Below, piece after piece: positions 9,466 to 19,863 of a DNA stretch of 64,000 nucleotides. Each line of letters begins with the position of its first letter. The stretch's first letter is position 1. Below the pieces are notes generated by a model that ran no database searches, was not told the origin of the DNA, and saw only the letters and a list, made by a program, of their open reading frames with translations. Position numbers and translations under genes: made by a program. The DNA is from Jejuia pallidilutea (GTDB taxonomy: Bacteria > Bacteroidota > Bacteroidia > Flavobacteriales > Flavobacteriaceae), in contig NZ_PVEO01000002.1 in the NCBI RefSeq assembly GCF_002973595.1, forward strand, positions 434,001-498,000, read 5' to 3'.

Positions 9466-11193
9466 TTAATTTAATAGATAGTCAATTACATTAGCGTGCA
9501 ATAAGTGAATATTACCTTGGTAATCGTTAACGGCACCGTTGTTGTCTTCCATACTCCATTCTAACCAACCACCTGTATTCACTATCATTGTGCCTAGGTA
9601 TTCACCTTGTGGCTTAAACTCTGCCAGACCAATACCGCAACCACGTGCATCTAACCATTCGTACCATCTAATAAGCACACTGTTTGTTGCAGTTTCAAAC
9701 TCTAAAGCTCTTTCTTCAGAACAGTGTGGTTGTGTAAATAAGCTATTGTATTCACCACCAAAATCGATTCCGAAATTGCGATCTTCCTTATAGTTTGCGT
9801 TATTCATAGGATAATAATCTGTTGTCCCTTGGTCTAAACCAGCTAAAATTGGATGATTTGCAGACGCTGCAGGACTTGGTGTTGTATAGCTACCTCTTAA
9901 TCCCCAAGCATCTAAATTTTCGCCTCCAACAGGATTTGTATTGCCACCCTCGTTTGTTAATAGTGTACCATTAATGTTAATTCTTCCTATGTCGTCTAGT
10001 AAGTTTATGGCAAAACCTTCTACCATTAAATGGCCACCGGCTTTATAATAGTTTGTTATAATTTCAACCTTATCGGTAGTAATACCGCCATCTGGCATAT
10101 CTTGAGACCCTGTGTTATCCCAGTATAACAAGACCATTTCTGTATTAGCTAAATCTGCACTTGTTAAAGCGCTTGCTTTTAGATATACAAAGTCTTCGGC
10201 ATAATTAGCTTTTAACCATAAAGCTGCTGCTTTAGTATCTGGTTCTGAAATACTTTCTACACAATCGGCTCCACTTATAAAGGCAATTTTATTAGAAGAC
10301 GTTATGGTTCTAGCGTTCACCGTATAGGTTTTGGTAATACCTTCTACATTAGTTACCGCATACTCAATAGCTCCAGCAGAAAAATCTTGTGCAACGCCAG
10401 ATGCTGGTGAAAGTGTTGAGCCTTCTGTTACTTCAATAATTGGTGCAATAGCTGATAAATCTGCACCTGCTGGAAAGTCAAGATTTATTGTAGATGTTTC
10501 ATCATCAATAATTCCTGTAACACTACAAACATCGGTTCCAGTTTTAAAGCTCGTAATTAAAGCTTTTTGTAATTGCGTTACAGTAACAAAATACGATTTA
10601 CCAGTAAATCCATCGTTTGATAGTACAGTATATTTAACTGGGTTTGTAAAATCTTGTGCAACTCCCGATTGTGGTGTGGATGTTGTTCCTCCTGGAATGG
10701 TGTACTGAGGCGCCAATGCTTTAATATTAGCTTCACTACCAACAGTAACTTGTATGGTAGCATTTTCTTGATCTATTACACCATCGTTTTCTCCAATAGA
10801 GAATGTCATAATTTTAGGATCGCCATAGGCAGCTACCGTTGCAGTATATGGCCTAGATACACCATTGTTGCTAATGGTAAACACTACTGGGCCTTCTGAA
10901 AAATCTACTGTACTTCCAGAGGCTGGCTCTACAGTTGCGCCTTCTGGCAAAGACATATTTACTGTTAAATTACTTACATTGGTTCCTGCGGGCAATGTTA
11001 ATGTTATTGTACCTGTACTGTGGTTTATTGTTGCCGATTGATTGTTGATATCAAAAGACCTAATTATAGAATATGCATAGTCTGGTACTTGATCTTCAAA
11101 AGTGATGTCATCATTACAACTTAATGTAACCGTGAAAAGCATTCCTACAAAAAGGAACAGCCCTAATTTGATAACTTTAGATATATTCTTCAT
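9466..11193 (-). CDS. Surface glycan-binding lipoprotein with three Ig-like repeats (DUF5018/DUF4960-like)
   Basis: 575-residue lipoprotein (signal ends FTVTLSCND). Three successive DUF5018-like Ig repeats occupy about 40-125, 128-208 and 210-296; each carries a variant of the PASGSTVDFS / PQSGVAQDFT / PASGVAQDFS motif. A DUF4960-like domain follows (about 300-575), starting KIAFISGADCVESI and ending GGWLEWSMEDNNG. It shares its last domain with the downstream 368-residue protein, so the pair arose by duplication with gain or loss of Ig repeats. It lies 40 bases after SusD. The extra repeats probably act as a stalk extending the binding domain from the outer membrane. Confidence 0.78.
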   Translation of the reverse strand: MKNISKVIKLGLFLFVGMLFTVTLSCNDDITFEDQVPDYAYSIIRSFDINNQSATINHSTGTITLTLPAGTNVSNLTVNMSLPEGATVEPASGSTVDFSEGPVVFTISNNGVSRPYTATVAAYGDPKIMTFSIGENDGVIDQENATIQVTVGSEANIKALAPQYTIPGGTTSTPQSGVAQDFTNPVKYTVLSNDGFTGKSYFVTVTQLQKALITSFKTGTDVCSVTGIIDDETSTINLDFPAGADLSAIAPIIEVTEGSTLSPASGVAQDFSAGAIEYAVTNVEGITKTYTVNARTITSSNKIAFISGADCVESISEPDTKAAALWLKANYAEDFVYLKASALTSADLANTEMVLLYWDNTGSQDMPDGGITTDKVEIITNYYKAGGHLMVEGFAINLLDDIGRININGTLLTNEGGNTNPVGGENLDAWGLRGSYTTPSPAASANHPILAGLDQGTTDYYPMNNANYKEDRNFGIDFGGEYNSLFTQPHCSEERALEFETATNSVLIRWYEWLDARGCGIGLAEFKPQGEYLGTMIVNTGGWLEWSMEDNNGAVNDYQGNIHLLHANVIDYLLN

Positions 11194-11233
11194 TTTAATA
11201 ATTTTAAATGTGTTTTTATTTAGTTAATTAGTT

Positions 11234-12934
11234 TTAATAGCCTGCACGTTGTTTATAAACACCGCCTGTTGCGTCTATCTCTATTTGTGGAATTGGAAGA
11301 TATTCGTCTCTTCCTGCTGTAAATGAAGCGCCACTGTAGTAGCTTCGTTTTCCACTTTCGGTTAACATGTAATTATTTATCCAGTTAGCGGCTTCTCCCC
11401 ATCGTACTAAATCGTAAAAATGGTGTCCTTCGTTATGAAGTTCTAACCTTCTTTCCATACGCAATGCTTTTCTAGCATAGTTTTGCGTTATGCCTATGGT
11501 TGGGTACAATTCTATACTGTAATTGGCTGCATCTACCGACGGATTGTTAAAATCGTATACACGTGGTGCATTTTTAGCTCTGTTTCGAATTTGGTTTATA
11601 ATTGTCATACCAGTTTCTGTATCGTTTAGTTCTATGGCAGCTTCGGCTTTCCATAACATTACATCGCTAATTTTTATAATTGGCCAATCTAAAGCACCTT
11701 TTGCCCAAGGAAAACCACCTGATGCCCTTAAATCTGAATACGGATCGATTTGATTTTTCTTTCTTACATAATACCCATAGGTAGCAATATCCCTGTTCCA
11801 GTTATCTTGCATTGGCATAGGCTCCCACTTTTTCCAAGTTATTCCTGGTCTTCCAATAGAATGGTCTAACCTAGGGTCTACTGGTGTTGCAGTATCTCTT
11901 GGTTCTAAATCAGAGTTATTATAAGTATCTAAAAGTGGTAATCCGTTGGCATCTACCTTAAATGCATTAACTATGTTTTGCGATGGCTTATCAAAATCAT
12001 CGCCGTTTAAATACGGGTGATTAGGATCGTCTGAAGGAGAATCTGGAGAGTTTAACAGACTCCCAAAATCTAAATTACCAAACTCCGATCCATCATCAAT
12101 TGAATATTGAATGGCAAATACATTTTCTGGATTGCCATAACCTGGTGTTGAATACAATTTTTCTAAATCGTCTACCAATCTGTATGGGCCTGCAATTACC
12201 TTGTCGGCATTTGTAATCACTTCTTGCCATTCACCTTGAAACAGTTTTGCTTTTGCCAAATATGCATAAGCTACAAGTTTATTAATTCTACCTAATTCTG
12301 GCTGTGTTTCTGGTAATACGGGTATTGCTGCATTTAAATCGCCTTCTATTTTGCCCCATAGATAATCTGCATCAAATGAGTTTTCTATGCTTGCTACCTC
12401 ATCTACAGGCGTGTTTTCATCTAAATACACAAAAGATCCAAAATTCTTCATAGCCTCGAAATAAAAATGCGCTCTTAATACTTTAAGTTCTGCAATTCTT
12501 AATGCTGCATTTTCAAAATCTGGATTATCGTTTATGGCCCGTATAGCACTATTAACCCTGAATACTGAGAAATAAAGTGCTCGCCATAAATTATATACAT
12601 TATCAGAAGAAGGAAATACTTGATGTATTTCTAGAGCATGCATTCCACCTCCTGGGTTATCACCAACACCACCGCCACCTTTGTAGGCGTCTCCACTTCT
12701 TATATCTGAAAAACACCAATTTGTAGGTGCATGATCGAACGGCCAATTGTCTCTAAACTCGCCCGTATTGTATCTGTAATCTAGCGTACTGTATGCGCTT
12801 ACAACCAATTGCTCTAAATCTAGATTGTCTTCAGAAATTACATTTTCTGGACTTACTTCTAAATAATCTTCGGCGCATGACGTCATGGTGAATACCACCA
12901 TTACTATAGCTGCTATTTTATTATATATTTTCAT
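11234..12934 (-). CDS. susD: SusD/RagB-like outer-membrane lipoprotein
   Basis: 566-residue lipoprotein (signal ends VFTMTSCAE) of the SusD family. It caps the SusC channel and binds oligosaccharides at the surface. The mature start EDYLEVSPENVIS is typical. The alpha-helical TPR-like N-terminal half (about 45-260, e.g. LRIAELKVLRAHFYFEAM) and the C-terminal signature RMERRLELHNEGHHFYDLVR and the terminal YLPIPQIEID segment are both present. It begins five bases after susC, the invariant SusCD order. The likely ligand is a fructan oligosaccharide, inferred from the surrounding GH32 and kinase genes. Confidence 0.95.
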   Translation of the reverse strand: MKIYNKIAAIVMVVFTMTSCAEDYLEVSPENVISEDNLDLEQLVVSAYSTLDYRYNTGEFRDNWPFDHAPTNWCFSDIRSGDAYKGGGGVGDNPGGGMHALEIHQVFPSSDNVYNLWRALYFSVFRVNSAIRAINDNPDFENAALRIAELKVLRAHFYFEAMKNFGSFVYLDENTPVDEVASIENSFDADYLWGKIEGDLNAAIPVLPETQPELGRINKLVAYAYLAKAKLFQGEWQEVITNADKVIAGPYRLVDDLEKLYSTPGYGNPENVFAIQYSIDDGSEFGNLDFGSLLNSPDSPSDDPNHPYLNGDDFDKPSQNIVNAFKVDANGLPLLDTYNNSDLEPRDTATPVDPRLDHSIGRPGITWKKWEPMPMQDNWNRDIATYGYYVRKKNQIDPYSDLRASGGFPWAKGALDWPIIKISDVMLWKAEAAIELNDTETGMTIINQIRNRAKNAPRVYDFNNPSVDAANYSIELYPTIGITQNYARKALRMERRLELHNEGHHFYDLVRWGEAANWINNYMLTESGKRSYYSGASFTAGRDEYLPIPQIEIDATGGVYKQRAGY

Positions 12935-12939
12935 AATTA

Positions 12940-15900
12940 TTAAAATTGTAAGTTAAACCCTAAACTAAATGTCTTGGTATGCGGATATACACCCATACCG
13001 GCAATACCTATACCTGTTCTACTTAATCCAGGAACTTCATAATCAAAGCCTGTAAAAGAAGTTATGTTTATTAAATTCTCTGCTTGTACATATATTTTAG
13101 CTCCTGTAAGCCCTAATTTGCTGATGTTTTCTGCACTAAAATCGTATGAAATATTTACGTTTTTAAGTCTGAAGAACGATCCATCTTCTACAAAATAGGT
13201 TGAAGGACGTCTTTGGTCATTCGTATCTGTAGTACTTAATGCGGGAATGTTTGAATTTGCATTACTTGGCGACCAAGCATCTAAGGTGTTTAAACCATGG
13301 TTAAAGCCAAAGTATGGAAAATCCAACAGTTCTCTTTGAGCATTATACATATCGTTGCCTTGGCGCCCATCGAAGAACATCCCAAAATTCCAGTTTTTAT
13401 ATGATGCCGTTAAATTAATACCATACACAAAATCTGGGTGTGGATTGCCTATTATAGTTCTATCGTCTTGATTAATAACACCGTCGCCATTTAAGTCTCT
13501 GTAGCGAATATTACCAAGTGCTTTTCCTGTTTGTTCTGCATGAATTGCTACTTCCTCTGGTGTTCTAAAAAGGCCGTCGGCTACAAAGCCAAAATAAGAC
13601 CCTATAGGGTGTCCCGCACCAGTGTAAGACACACCCTGGAGAATAAACTTATCGGCGTTGTTTAAACTAGTAACCTCATTTTTGTAAGCAGAAAACGTTA
13701 AATCTACACCGTATTTAAAATCGTTTTTTCGTTTAGAATCATACCCTAAAACAATATCGATACCTCTGTTTACCATATCACCTGCATTAAAAAACAAAGT
13801 ACTTCCTGCTTCTCCTAACACTGCGGGTTGAATGGTTTGCAACAATAGATCTGATGTTGTTTTTTCATAAAGATCTACAACAAGGTTTACGCGGTTATCA
13901 AACAAATTAGCATCTAATCCAACGTTGGTTTGGTAAGATTGCTCCCATTTTAAATCTGGATTGCCAATTTGGTTTGGAGACACACCCTGATCTATAGGTC
14001 CTGTGCCATCTCCATCAAAATCGTAATTACTATTTTCTATAGCTTCTTGATAAATTGAATATTGTGCATACTCTAAAATATCAGCGTTTCCGTTACCACC
14101 CCAAGATGCTCTTAATTTTAAATTATTGAACACTTTGGAATTTTCCATGAATGGCTCGTTACTTATAGTCCAACCTACCGAAGCTGTTGGAAAAATACCG
14201 TACCTGTTATTTTTACCAAATCGAGAACTACCATCTCTTCTTACACTTGCCGAAGCATAGTATGTGTTTGAATAATCATAAGATACTTTAGCAAACATAG
14301 ATTCTCGTTTACTATCTGGCCCAATACCATAAGCATCTAGAATAGTATTGTCTGCTATAATATCGTATTGTTCAATATTTTCGAAATCTACATTAGTCCC
14401 AAAAGGTACTTGTACTCTGGTAAAATCGTTAGTTTGAGTTTTGCTGTAGGTTTCATGCCCAACAAAAGCATTAACGGTGTGCTCATTAAAATCTTTATTG
14501 AAGGACAATAAATTGGTGAATATAAATACATCGGTTTCATTTCTATTACGAGCAAAGCGTTGGTAATCTTCACCATCGTTAATAAAAATATTACCTAAAA
14601 TACTTCCGTTTTGGTTAAACGCTCCGGTTTGCTCATCAAACTTATATCTGTTAAAATCAAAATTAAATTTTGAACTAAATGTTAGTCCGTTAGCTATATT
14701 TACATCAGCATATATATTACCAAAAGTTCTCCATGTTTTTTGTATGTTATCTCTGTTAATCTGTAAAACAGCTAGAGGATTCCACTTATCCTGAAGTCCT
14801 GCCCCTGTAGGGCCACCAAACGAACCATCTTCAGCATATACAGGAATTAATGGATTTTGAAGTAGTGCATCTTCCATAGAGTTTGCCTTTACTTCCCTAA
14901 AATTTGCAACAGTAAGATTTTCTCCAAGTTTTACTCTATCGTTAAATAGTTTTACACTAGCGTTAAGTCTAAGTGTAGCCCTGTCGTAAAATGTATTTGC
15001 AATAATACCTTCGTCTTTGGCATAACCCAAGCCCGAAAAAATATTCCACTTATCATTGGCATAAGAATAGCCAAAATCTGTTGTGGTAGAAATTGAGTTT
15101 CTGGTAATAACATCAACCCAATTGGTGTTAGAGGTTCTTAAATTTCTTTCAGCATCTAAAAACTCTGGTAATTCTGTACCGGGCGTATACACAATATTTC
15201 CAGCAACAACAGGAACACCACCATTGGCAGCATACCTTACATCTAACCAATCTTGCGAACCTAATACACTAAAATCCTCTCTTATTGTATTTAAAGTTAC
15301 ACGAGAATCTAATGTTATTTTTCTAGTTCCGCTTTTAGCCTGTTTTGTAGTAACAATTATAACACCCCTTGCGGCTTCGGTACCATAAATACCTGCCGAG
15401 GCAGCATCTTTTAATACCTGTACGCTTTCAATATCATTAGGGTTTAAACCTGCTGGACTATTGGTTTGTACACCATCTATAACCCAAAGAGGTCCTGTTC
15501 CTCCAAACACAGAAGTTAACCCACGAATGGAAATTTGAGTATCATTACCTCCAGGAACACCCGAAGATGTTAAACTTAAACCAGGCACTCTAGACTGCAG
15601 TTTTGTTATTACGTTAGGTGTGGCAACAGCATCTAATTCTTCAACATCTACTACACTTATAGCCCCTGTTATGTCTCGTTTTCTTTCTTTGGCATAACCA
15701 GTAATAACAACTTCATCTAGTTTAGCTACATCTTCTTGGAGACTTACGTTATAATTTGCCTGTGGAGACACGGTAAGCGTTTTTGATTTATAGCCCACAT
15801 AAGAAATCACTAGAATATCACCTTGATTTGCTTCTAACTGATATTGTCCGTCAAAATCAGTTACCGTTCCTTTACTTGTTCCTTGTATTATTATCGAAGC

Positions 15901-16014
15901 ACCTGGTAGTGGAAACCCATCACTTTCAGAAGTAATAACTCCATTAATTGTGATTTCCTGAGCAAACGATAACTTTACTAATAAAAGCAAGCTTATATAA
16001 AATAGTTTGTTCAT
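12940..16014 (-). CDS. susC: SusC/RagA-like TonB-dependent oligosaccharide transporter
   Basis: 1024 residues. A signal peptide (1-18) is followed by a carboxypeptidase-regulatory-like domain (about 20-105, with the hallmark GTVTDFDGQYQL), the TonB-box-like KLDEVVITGYA, the plug (about 115-230, with LQSRVPGLSLTSSG and AARGVIIVTTK) and a large barrel ending FSLGFNLQF. It forms the outer-membrane channel that imports fructan fragments using TonB energy. It lies 65 bases after the upstream GH32 gene and five bases before susD. Length is normal for the family. Confidence 0.95.
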   Translation of the reverse strand: MNKLFYISLLLLVKLSFAQEITINGVITSESDGFPLPGASIIIQGTSKGTVTDFDGQYQLEANQGDILVISYVGYKSKTLTVSPQANYNVSLQEDVAKLDEVVITGYAKERKRDITGAISVVDVEELDAVATPNVITKLQSRVPGLSLTSSGVPGGNDTQISIRGLTSVFGGTGPLWVIDGVQTNSPAGLNPNDIESVQVLKDAASAGIYGTEAARGVIIVTTKQAKSGTRKITLDSRVTLNTIREDFSVLGSQDWLDVRYAANGGVPVVAGNIVYTPGTELPEFLDAERNLRTSNTNWVDVITRNSISTTTDFGYSYANDKWNIFSGLGYAKDEGIIANTFYDRATLRLNASVKLFNDRVKLGENLTVANFREVKANSMEDALLQNPLIPVYAEDGSFGGPTGAGLQDKWNPLAVLQINRDNIQKTWRTFGNIYADVNIANGLTFSSKFNFDFNRYKFDEQTGAFNQNGSILGNIFINDGEDYQRFARNRNETDVFIFTNLLSFNKDFNEHTVNAFVGHETYSKTQTNDFTRVQVPFGTNVDFENIEQYDIIADNTILDAYGIGPDSKRESMFAKVSYDYSNTYYASASVRRDGSSRFGKNNRYGIFPTASVGWTISNEPFMENSKVFNNLKLRASWGGNGNADILEYAQYSIYQEAIENSNYDFDGDGTGPIDQGVSPNQIGNPDLKWEQSYQTNVGLDANLFDNRVNLVVDLYEKTTSDLLLQTIQPAVLGEAGSTLFFNAGDMVNRGIDIVLGYDSKRKNDFKYGVDLTFSAYKNEVTSLNNADKFILQGVSYTGAGHPIGSYFGFVADGLFRTPEEVAIHAEQTGKALGNIRYRDLNGDGVINQDDRTIIGNPHPDFVYGINLTASYKNWNFGMFFDGRQGNDMYNAQRELLDFPYFGFNHGLNTLDAWSPSNANSNIPALSTTDTNDQRRPSTYFVEDGSFFRLKNVNISYDFSAENISKLGLTGAKIYVQAENLINITSFTGFDYEVPGLSRTGIGIAGMGVYPHTKTFSLGFNLQF

Positions 16015-16079
16015 TTGAATTAAGAATTTAGTTGAATTAAAATTAATGTCGGTTTCATAATCGTTTTTGTTTTATTGGT

Positions 16080-18305
16080 TTAGTTGTTGATGTTATACAT
16101 TTTTATATCTGCTGTTGCAGTACCTCCAGAAGCAAATACATCTACTCCTGTAGCATTACTAAATGTTGGGTAAAAGCGTCCTGTAAAATGTGCTTTGTTA
16201 TCTACAAATACTTCTAGAACAGAACCATCTATAAATACCCTAACCTGAATGGTTTGTCCTGGTGTAATTGGGTAATTGCCTTTTCTTATATCTCTTCTTG
16301 CCTGAGTATTTAAGGAAGATTTAGAAGCATCGACAACCCACTCTTGGTTGGCCATATTGTAGTACACCTTGTAGAATTCTTCGTTATTAGGTGTTTTTCC
16401 GAAAATGAAACCTATTTCGTTTGCATTACCTGTATTTATGGTAGCTTCCATTTCAAAATGGCGTCCATTAAAGCCGCTTAAATAGTTTTCGCCTCCATCT
16501 TCTATAGATAGCCCGTTAAACTCAGTTACATCTCCTCGTAAATTATTCAAGTTAGGATGAGGACTTATGCGTATGTCGTTGTTTGCATCGAGTGTCCAAA
16601 CCTGTGGCACACTAAATAAATTAGCCCATCCTTGTTCTCTTTGAAATTGAGCATTTACCTCATCTGGTATTATACCTATAGCCGTTATATTTCCACTAGT
16701 ATCGGTAGTAACCGTAGGTGATAAAAAGCCGTTAACCACTTCTAGTGTTTTGGCTTGTTCAAAATCTGGTGTAAACACGCCATTATTAAAATCACCAATC
16801 CAATAGGTTGTTACCGCTGGTGTAGCATCTGGTGTTTTTTGAACTAAAAGCATGTCTTTGCCATTAGGAAACTCGTACACTACAGGCATTTCCCAAAATT
16901 GTCCTTCTCCCTGATTTTTTTGTCCTTGATATGCTATACCACCATAAGTCCAATTTTCAAAATCAGCACTACTATAATACACTATATTTCCACCTATTGA
17001 TGAAATACCACTACCTACAACCATATGGTACGTATTATTTTCTGTCCAAATGTATGGATCCCTAAAATCCATATTAACATCACTTGGCGCACTTGGTATT
17101 ACTGGGTTGCTTGAATTTTTGTTTAATGTTTGATAATTATCGGAAGACGTTGCGGTACCAATACCTGCCTTTACACCATCAACCCCAGTATAGGCAACCG
17201 CAGGGGTGCCATCTTTAAGAATTATGGCACATCCAGACCATATGCCAAAATTATCCCAGCCTTCCGTAGGCCACAATACTGCATTTTGTTCTTCCCAATT
17301 CACTAAATCTGTACTGGTAAAATGTCCCCAATTTTGTTGTGCTATTCCTAAGAAAACATCATTCTTTTGGTAAAACATATGGTACTTACCGCCTTGGTAA
17401 ATGAGCCCATAAGATTCGTTGGCCCAACCATAATCTGGAATAGCATGAAATGTTGGTCTATTGCTATCATCAGAATAATCTATATTAAAAGTATAGTTTA
17501 CGCTACTTGGAGCATTGTAACTGTTATGTATTTTAGTAACATTTTCTTGCGTAGCCTCACCTGCGTAAATTTTAATATCGTCTATAGCTCCAGAAAAATA
17601 ATCTACGTCGAAAACACCAAGCTTTTCTCCCATGGTATTTTTACCAATAGTAACAGGTATGTTGCTAGACGGCCAAACAATATCTCCAGATGGTACATTT
17701 ACCGTTTTAAGTGCCACATTATTTAAATAAATAATAAGATACCTTTTAGCGGGCGTTAAACCCACAACAATATGGTTCCACGTATTTCTGTCTAAGCTCT
17801 CTGAAGTTATTTCCTCAAACACAGTACCGTTAACATTATACTTAAACACTATTTGCCCAAACTTATTTATACCTATAGTAAGTCCTGGGTTTGTACCTTG
17901 CGATGACAACGCTAGTATAGCCGCCGTACCAACTGGGTACGATTTAGGTGAAGCCCAAAGCGATACCGCTAAGTTTCTGTTAGGCATTAAGTTGGTGGGT
18001 AAAGTACCTTCTACTTCATTAGAGAGGCCATCAAAAAACAAACTGTTTCCTTGCACACCTTGCATACGGTTTACGGCAGTTCCTTTTATACTAAATTCAT
18101 TACCCGAATTAGTTTCGTAAGTAACGGCACCGTTTGTTTCGTTAAAATCAAATTCAAAAACCTCCCTTAATTCGTTGCTAGGATTAGGGTTTGGGTCTGG
18201 ATCTACAACAGGGTCGCTAGAATCCTTACTACAAGCCGTAATGCTTATTAGCAAGAAAAGTGCGGTTGTATAATTTAATAATATGTTATAAAATCTATGT
18301 TTCAT
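16080..18305 (-). CDS. GH32-like lipoprotein with LamG domain and Glu at the nucleophile site
   Basis: 741-residue lipoprotein (Cys25 in SITACSKD) with a Pro/Asp-rich linker (30-45), a LamG-like domain (about 45-260), a GH32 propeller (about 285-600) and a C-terminal beta-sandwich to 741. The nucleophile block reads WANESYG (294-300), so Glu297 replaces the family Asp. FRDPYIW provides Asp416, and WEMP provides the acid/base Glu472 in place of WECP. The sequence is clearly distinct from the other Glu-type GH32 at 6013-8268, yet shares the same substitution and the same LamG-GH32 order. The lipid anchor suggests surface exposure, which would suit the role of the extracellular endo-levanase in the Bacteroides locus, or a purely binding role. 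It lies one base before the next upstream gene. Confidence 0.83.
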   Translation of the reverse strand: MKHRFYNILLNYTTALFLLISITACSKDSSDPVVDPDPNPNPSNELREVFEFDFNETNGAVTYETNSGNEFSIKGTAVNRMQGVQGNSLFFDGLSNEVEGTLPTNLMPNRNLAVSLWASPKSYPVGTAAILALSSQGTNPGLTIGINKFGQIVFKYNVNGTVFEEITSESLDRNTWNHIVVGLTPAKRYLIIYLNNVALKTVNVPSGDIVWPSSNIPVTIGKNTMGEKLGVFDVDYFSGAIDDIKIYAGEATQENVTKIHNSYNAPSSVNYTFNIDYSDDSNRPTFHAIPDYGWANESYGLIYQGGKYHMFYQKNDVFLGIAQQNWGHFTSTDLVNWEEQNAVLWPTEGWDNFGIWSGCAIILKDGTPAVAYTGVDGVKAGIGTATSSDNYQTLNKNSSNPVIPSAPSDVNMDFRDPYIWTENNTYHMVVGSGISSIGGNIVYYSSADFENWTYGGIAYQGQKNQGEGQFWEMPVVYEFPNGKDMLLVQKTPDATPAVTTYWIGDFNNGVFTPDFEQAKTLEVVNGFLSPTVTTDTSGNITAIGIIPDEVNAQFQREQGWANLFSVPQVWTLDANNDIRISPHPNLNNLRGDVTEFNGLSIEDGGENYLSGFNGRHFEMEATINTGNANEIGFIFGKTPNNEEFYKVYYNMANQEWVVDASKSSLNTQARRDIRKGNYPITPGQTIQVRVFIDGSVLEVFVDNKAHFTGRFYPTFSNATGVDVFASGGTATADIKMYNINN

Positions 18306-18306
18306 T

Positions 18307-19863
18307 TTATTTTTTCACCTCCTTAAATTCAAAATTGTTGATGGTTATGCCTTTAGGATTTTTAATTTCAAAATTTGTGAAATCACTATTAGGAAATACT
18401 TGTGTGGTCATTACATACTCACCGTTATTTATAAATATTTCTACAGATGATGCATCTAAAACCATGGTTATAGAAAGCTGTTCCTTTGTACCAATTTGCA
18501 TTGTTTGATACGCTGATTTCTTGTAGTTCTCATTAAAATCTACATGTCCAGACTTACCCCTGTTAACAAAAAACTCTCCTGTGTTTTTATTATAGCCAAC
18601 TGTATATGTATCGCCGTCTTTATTTGATAATTCTAGTGACAATTCTGTGTTGATAGTAGCATTAAAAGCTACTACGCTATGCTGTAAGTTTGAATAACTA
18701 AATTTTGTTGGGTAAGTACCTGTAATTTGTGCTTCTGGTACTTTTGTAGTGAGGTTATCAAAGCCACCAATTAGTTCACTTTTTACAAGATAACCGTTAT
18801 CATTTTTTATTAGTTTTAACTCTCTAGGCAATGTCATAGCACTTCTCCATGTTTCAGTTGGAGTAACGGTAGCATAGTTCCAGTTGCTCATCCATCCTAT
18901 AAAAATGCGTTTGTTATTTGGAGTGTTATTGTACGTTACCCCAGCATAATTATCTGTACCATAATCTATCCATTTATTTACCTTTTGTTTAGTTGTGATG
19001 GTTGTACCATCATAATCGCCTACAAAATAACGTGTACCCGAGCCTCCATTTGGAGAGCTTTCGCCGCCATGACTAATTATAAGCACCCATTTTTCTTCCG
19101 TACTACCTTCAACTTTAAGTTTGAATAAATCTGGGCACTCCCAAACCCCTAAAGGTGGATTGTCATTTAACCTAAACTCACTAATTTTTGCCCAGTTTTT
19201 TAAGTTATTCGATTCATAAATTTGAATGTGGTCTTTTGCTGCTAAAAGCATTTGCCATTTTAGCTTATCTACATTCCAAAATACTTTTGGATCTCTAAAA
19301 TCTTTAATCCCTGGGTTGTCCAACACAGGGTTGTTTTTATATTTTGTCCATGTTTCACCTTTATCTGTACTGTAGGCAATACCTTGGGTTTGGTACAGTA
19401 TGCTATTTTCCTTCTCTAAATTAACGTTGTGATATGTGTAAACGGCTACCATAGCGTTTTCACCAAAACCAGCTGTATTCTGTTTATCTATTACAGCACT
19501 ACCAGAAAAAATATAGCCATGTTTATCTGGATATAAAGCTATTGGTTTATGTTCCCAGTTTAACAGATCTTTACTTACGGCATGTCCCCAGTGCATAGGT
19601 CCCCAAACCGTACCGTGCGGATAGTATTGATAAAATAAATGGTACGTATCATCAAAATATACCAAACCATTTGGATCGTTCATCCAGTTTGCTTCTGGTG
19701 TAAAGTGGAACCTAGAGCGGTATTGTTCTACATTATTGTTTGCATCGTCAGATATTGTAGTATCGGTATTAGTATTAGTTTCAGATGCATCTTTACATCC
19801 AAAAACCACTAATGCCACAATTGCTAATAGCCAAAATCTTCTCATAAATATTTTATTACTCAT
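18307..19863 (-). CDS. GH32 beta-fructosidase lipoprotein (canonical active site)
   Basis: 518-residue lipoprotein (Cys23 in VVFGCKD) of the GH32 family (levanase/inulinase/invertase). All three catalytic blocks are canonical: WMNDPNG with nucleophile Asp63, FRDPKVF with Asp191, and WECPDLF with acid/base Glu242. The C-terminal beta-sandwich (about 365-518) is complete and there is no LamG extension. It is expected to release fructose from fructan oligosaccharides. The first ATG overlaps the transporter gene by eight bases; Met7 (19845) would leave a small gap and an equally good signal peptide, so the exact start is open. Confidence 0.93.
   Translation of the reverse strand: MSNKIFMRRFWLLAIVALVVFGCKDASETNTNTDTTISDDANNNVEQYRSRFHFTPEANWMNDPNGLVYFDDTYHLFYQYYPHGTVWGPMHWGHAVSKDLLNWEHKPIALYPDKHGYIFSGSAVIDKQNTAGFGENAMVAVYTYHNVNLEKENSILYQTQGIAYSTDKGETWTKYKNNPVLDNPGIKDFRDPKVFWNVDKLKWQMLLAAKDHIQIYESNNLKNWAKISEFRLNDNPPLGVWECPDLFKLKVEGSTEEKWVLIISHGGESSPNGGSGTRYFVGDYDGTTITTKQKVNKWIDYGTDNYAGVTYNNTPNNKRIFIGWMSNWNYATVTPTETWRSAMTLPRELKLIKNDNGYLVKSELIGGFDNLTTKVPEAQITGTYPTKFSYSNLQHSVVAFNATINTELSLELSNKDGDTYTVGYNKNTGEFFVNRGKSGHVDFNENYKKSAYQTMQIGTKEQLSITMVLDASSVEIFINNGEYVMTTQVFPNSDFTNFEIKNPKGITINNFEFKEVKK

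Noticed and set aside
16015-16079. A separate promoter before susC
   Set aside because: The 65-base gap shows no -7 box or repeat; cotranscription with the GH32 gene is simpler.
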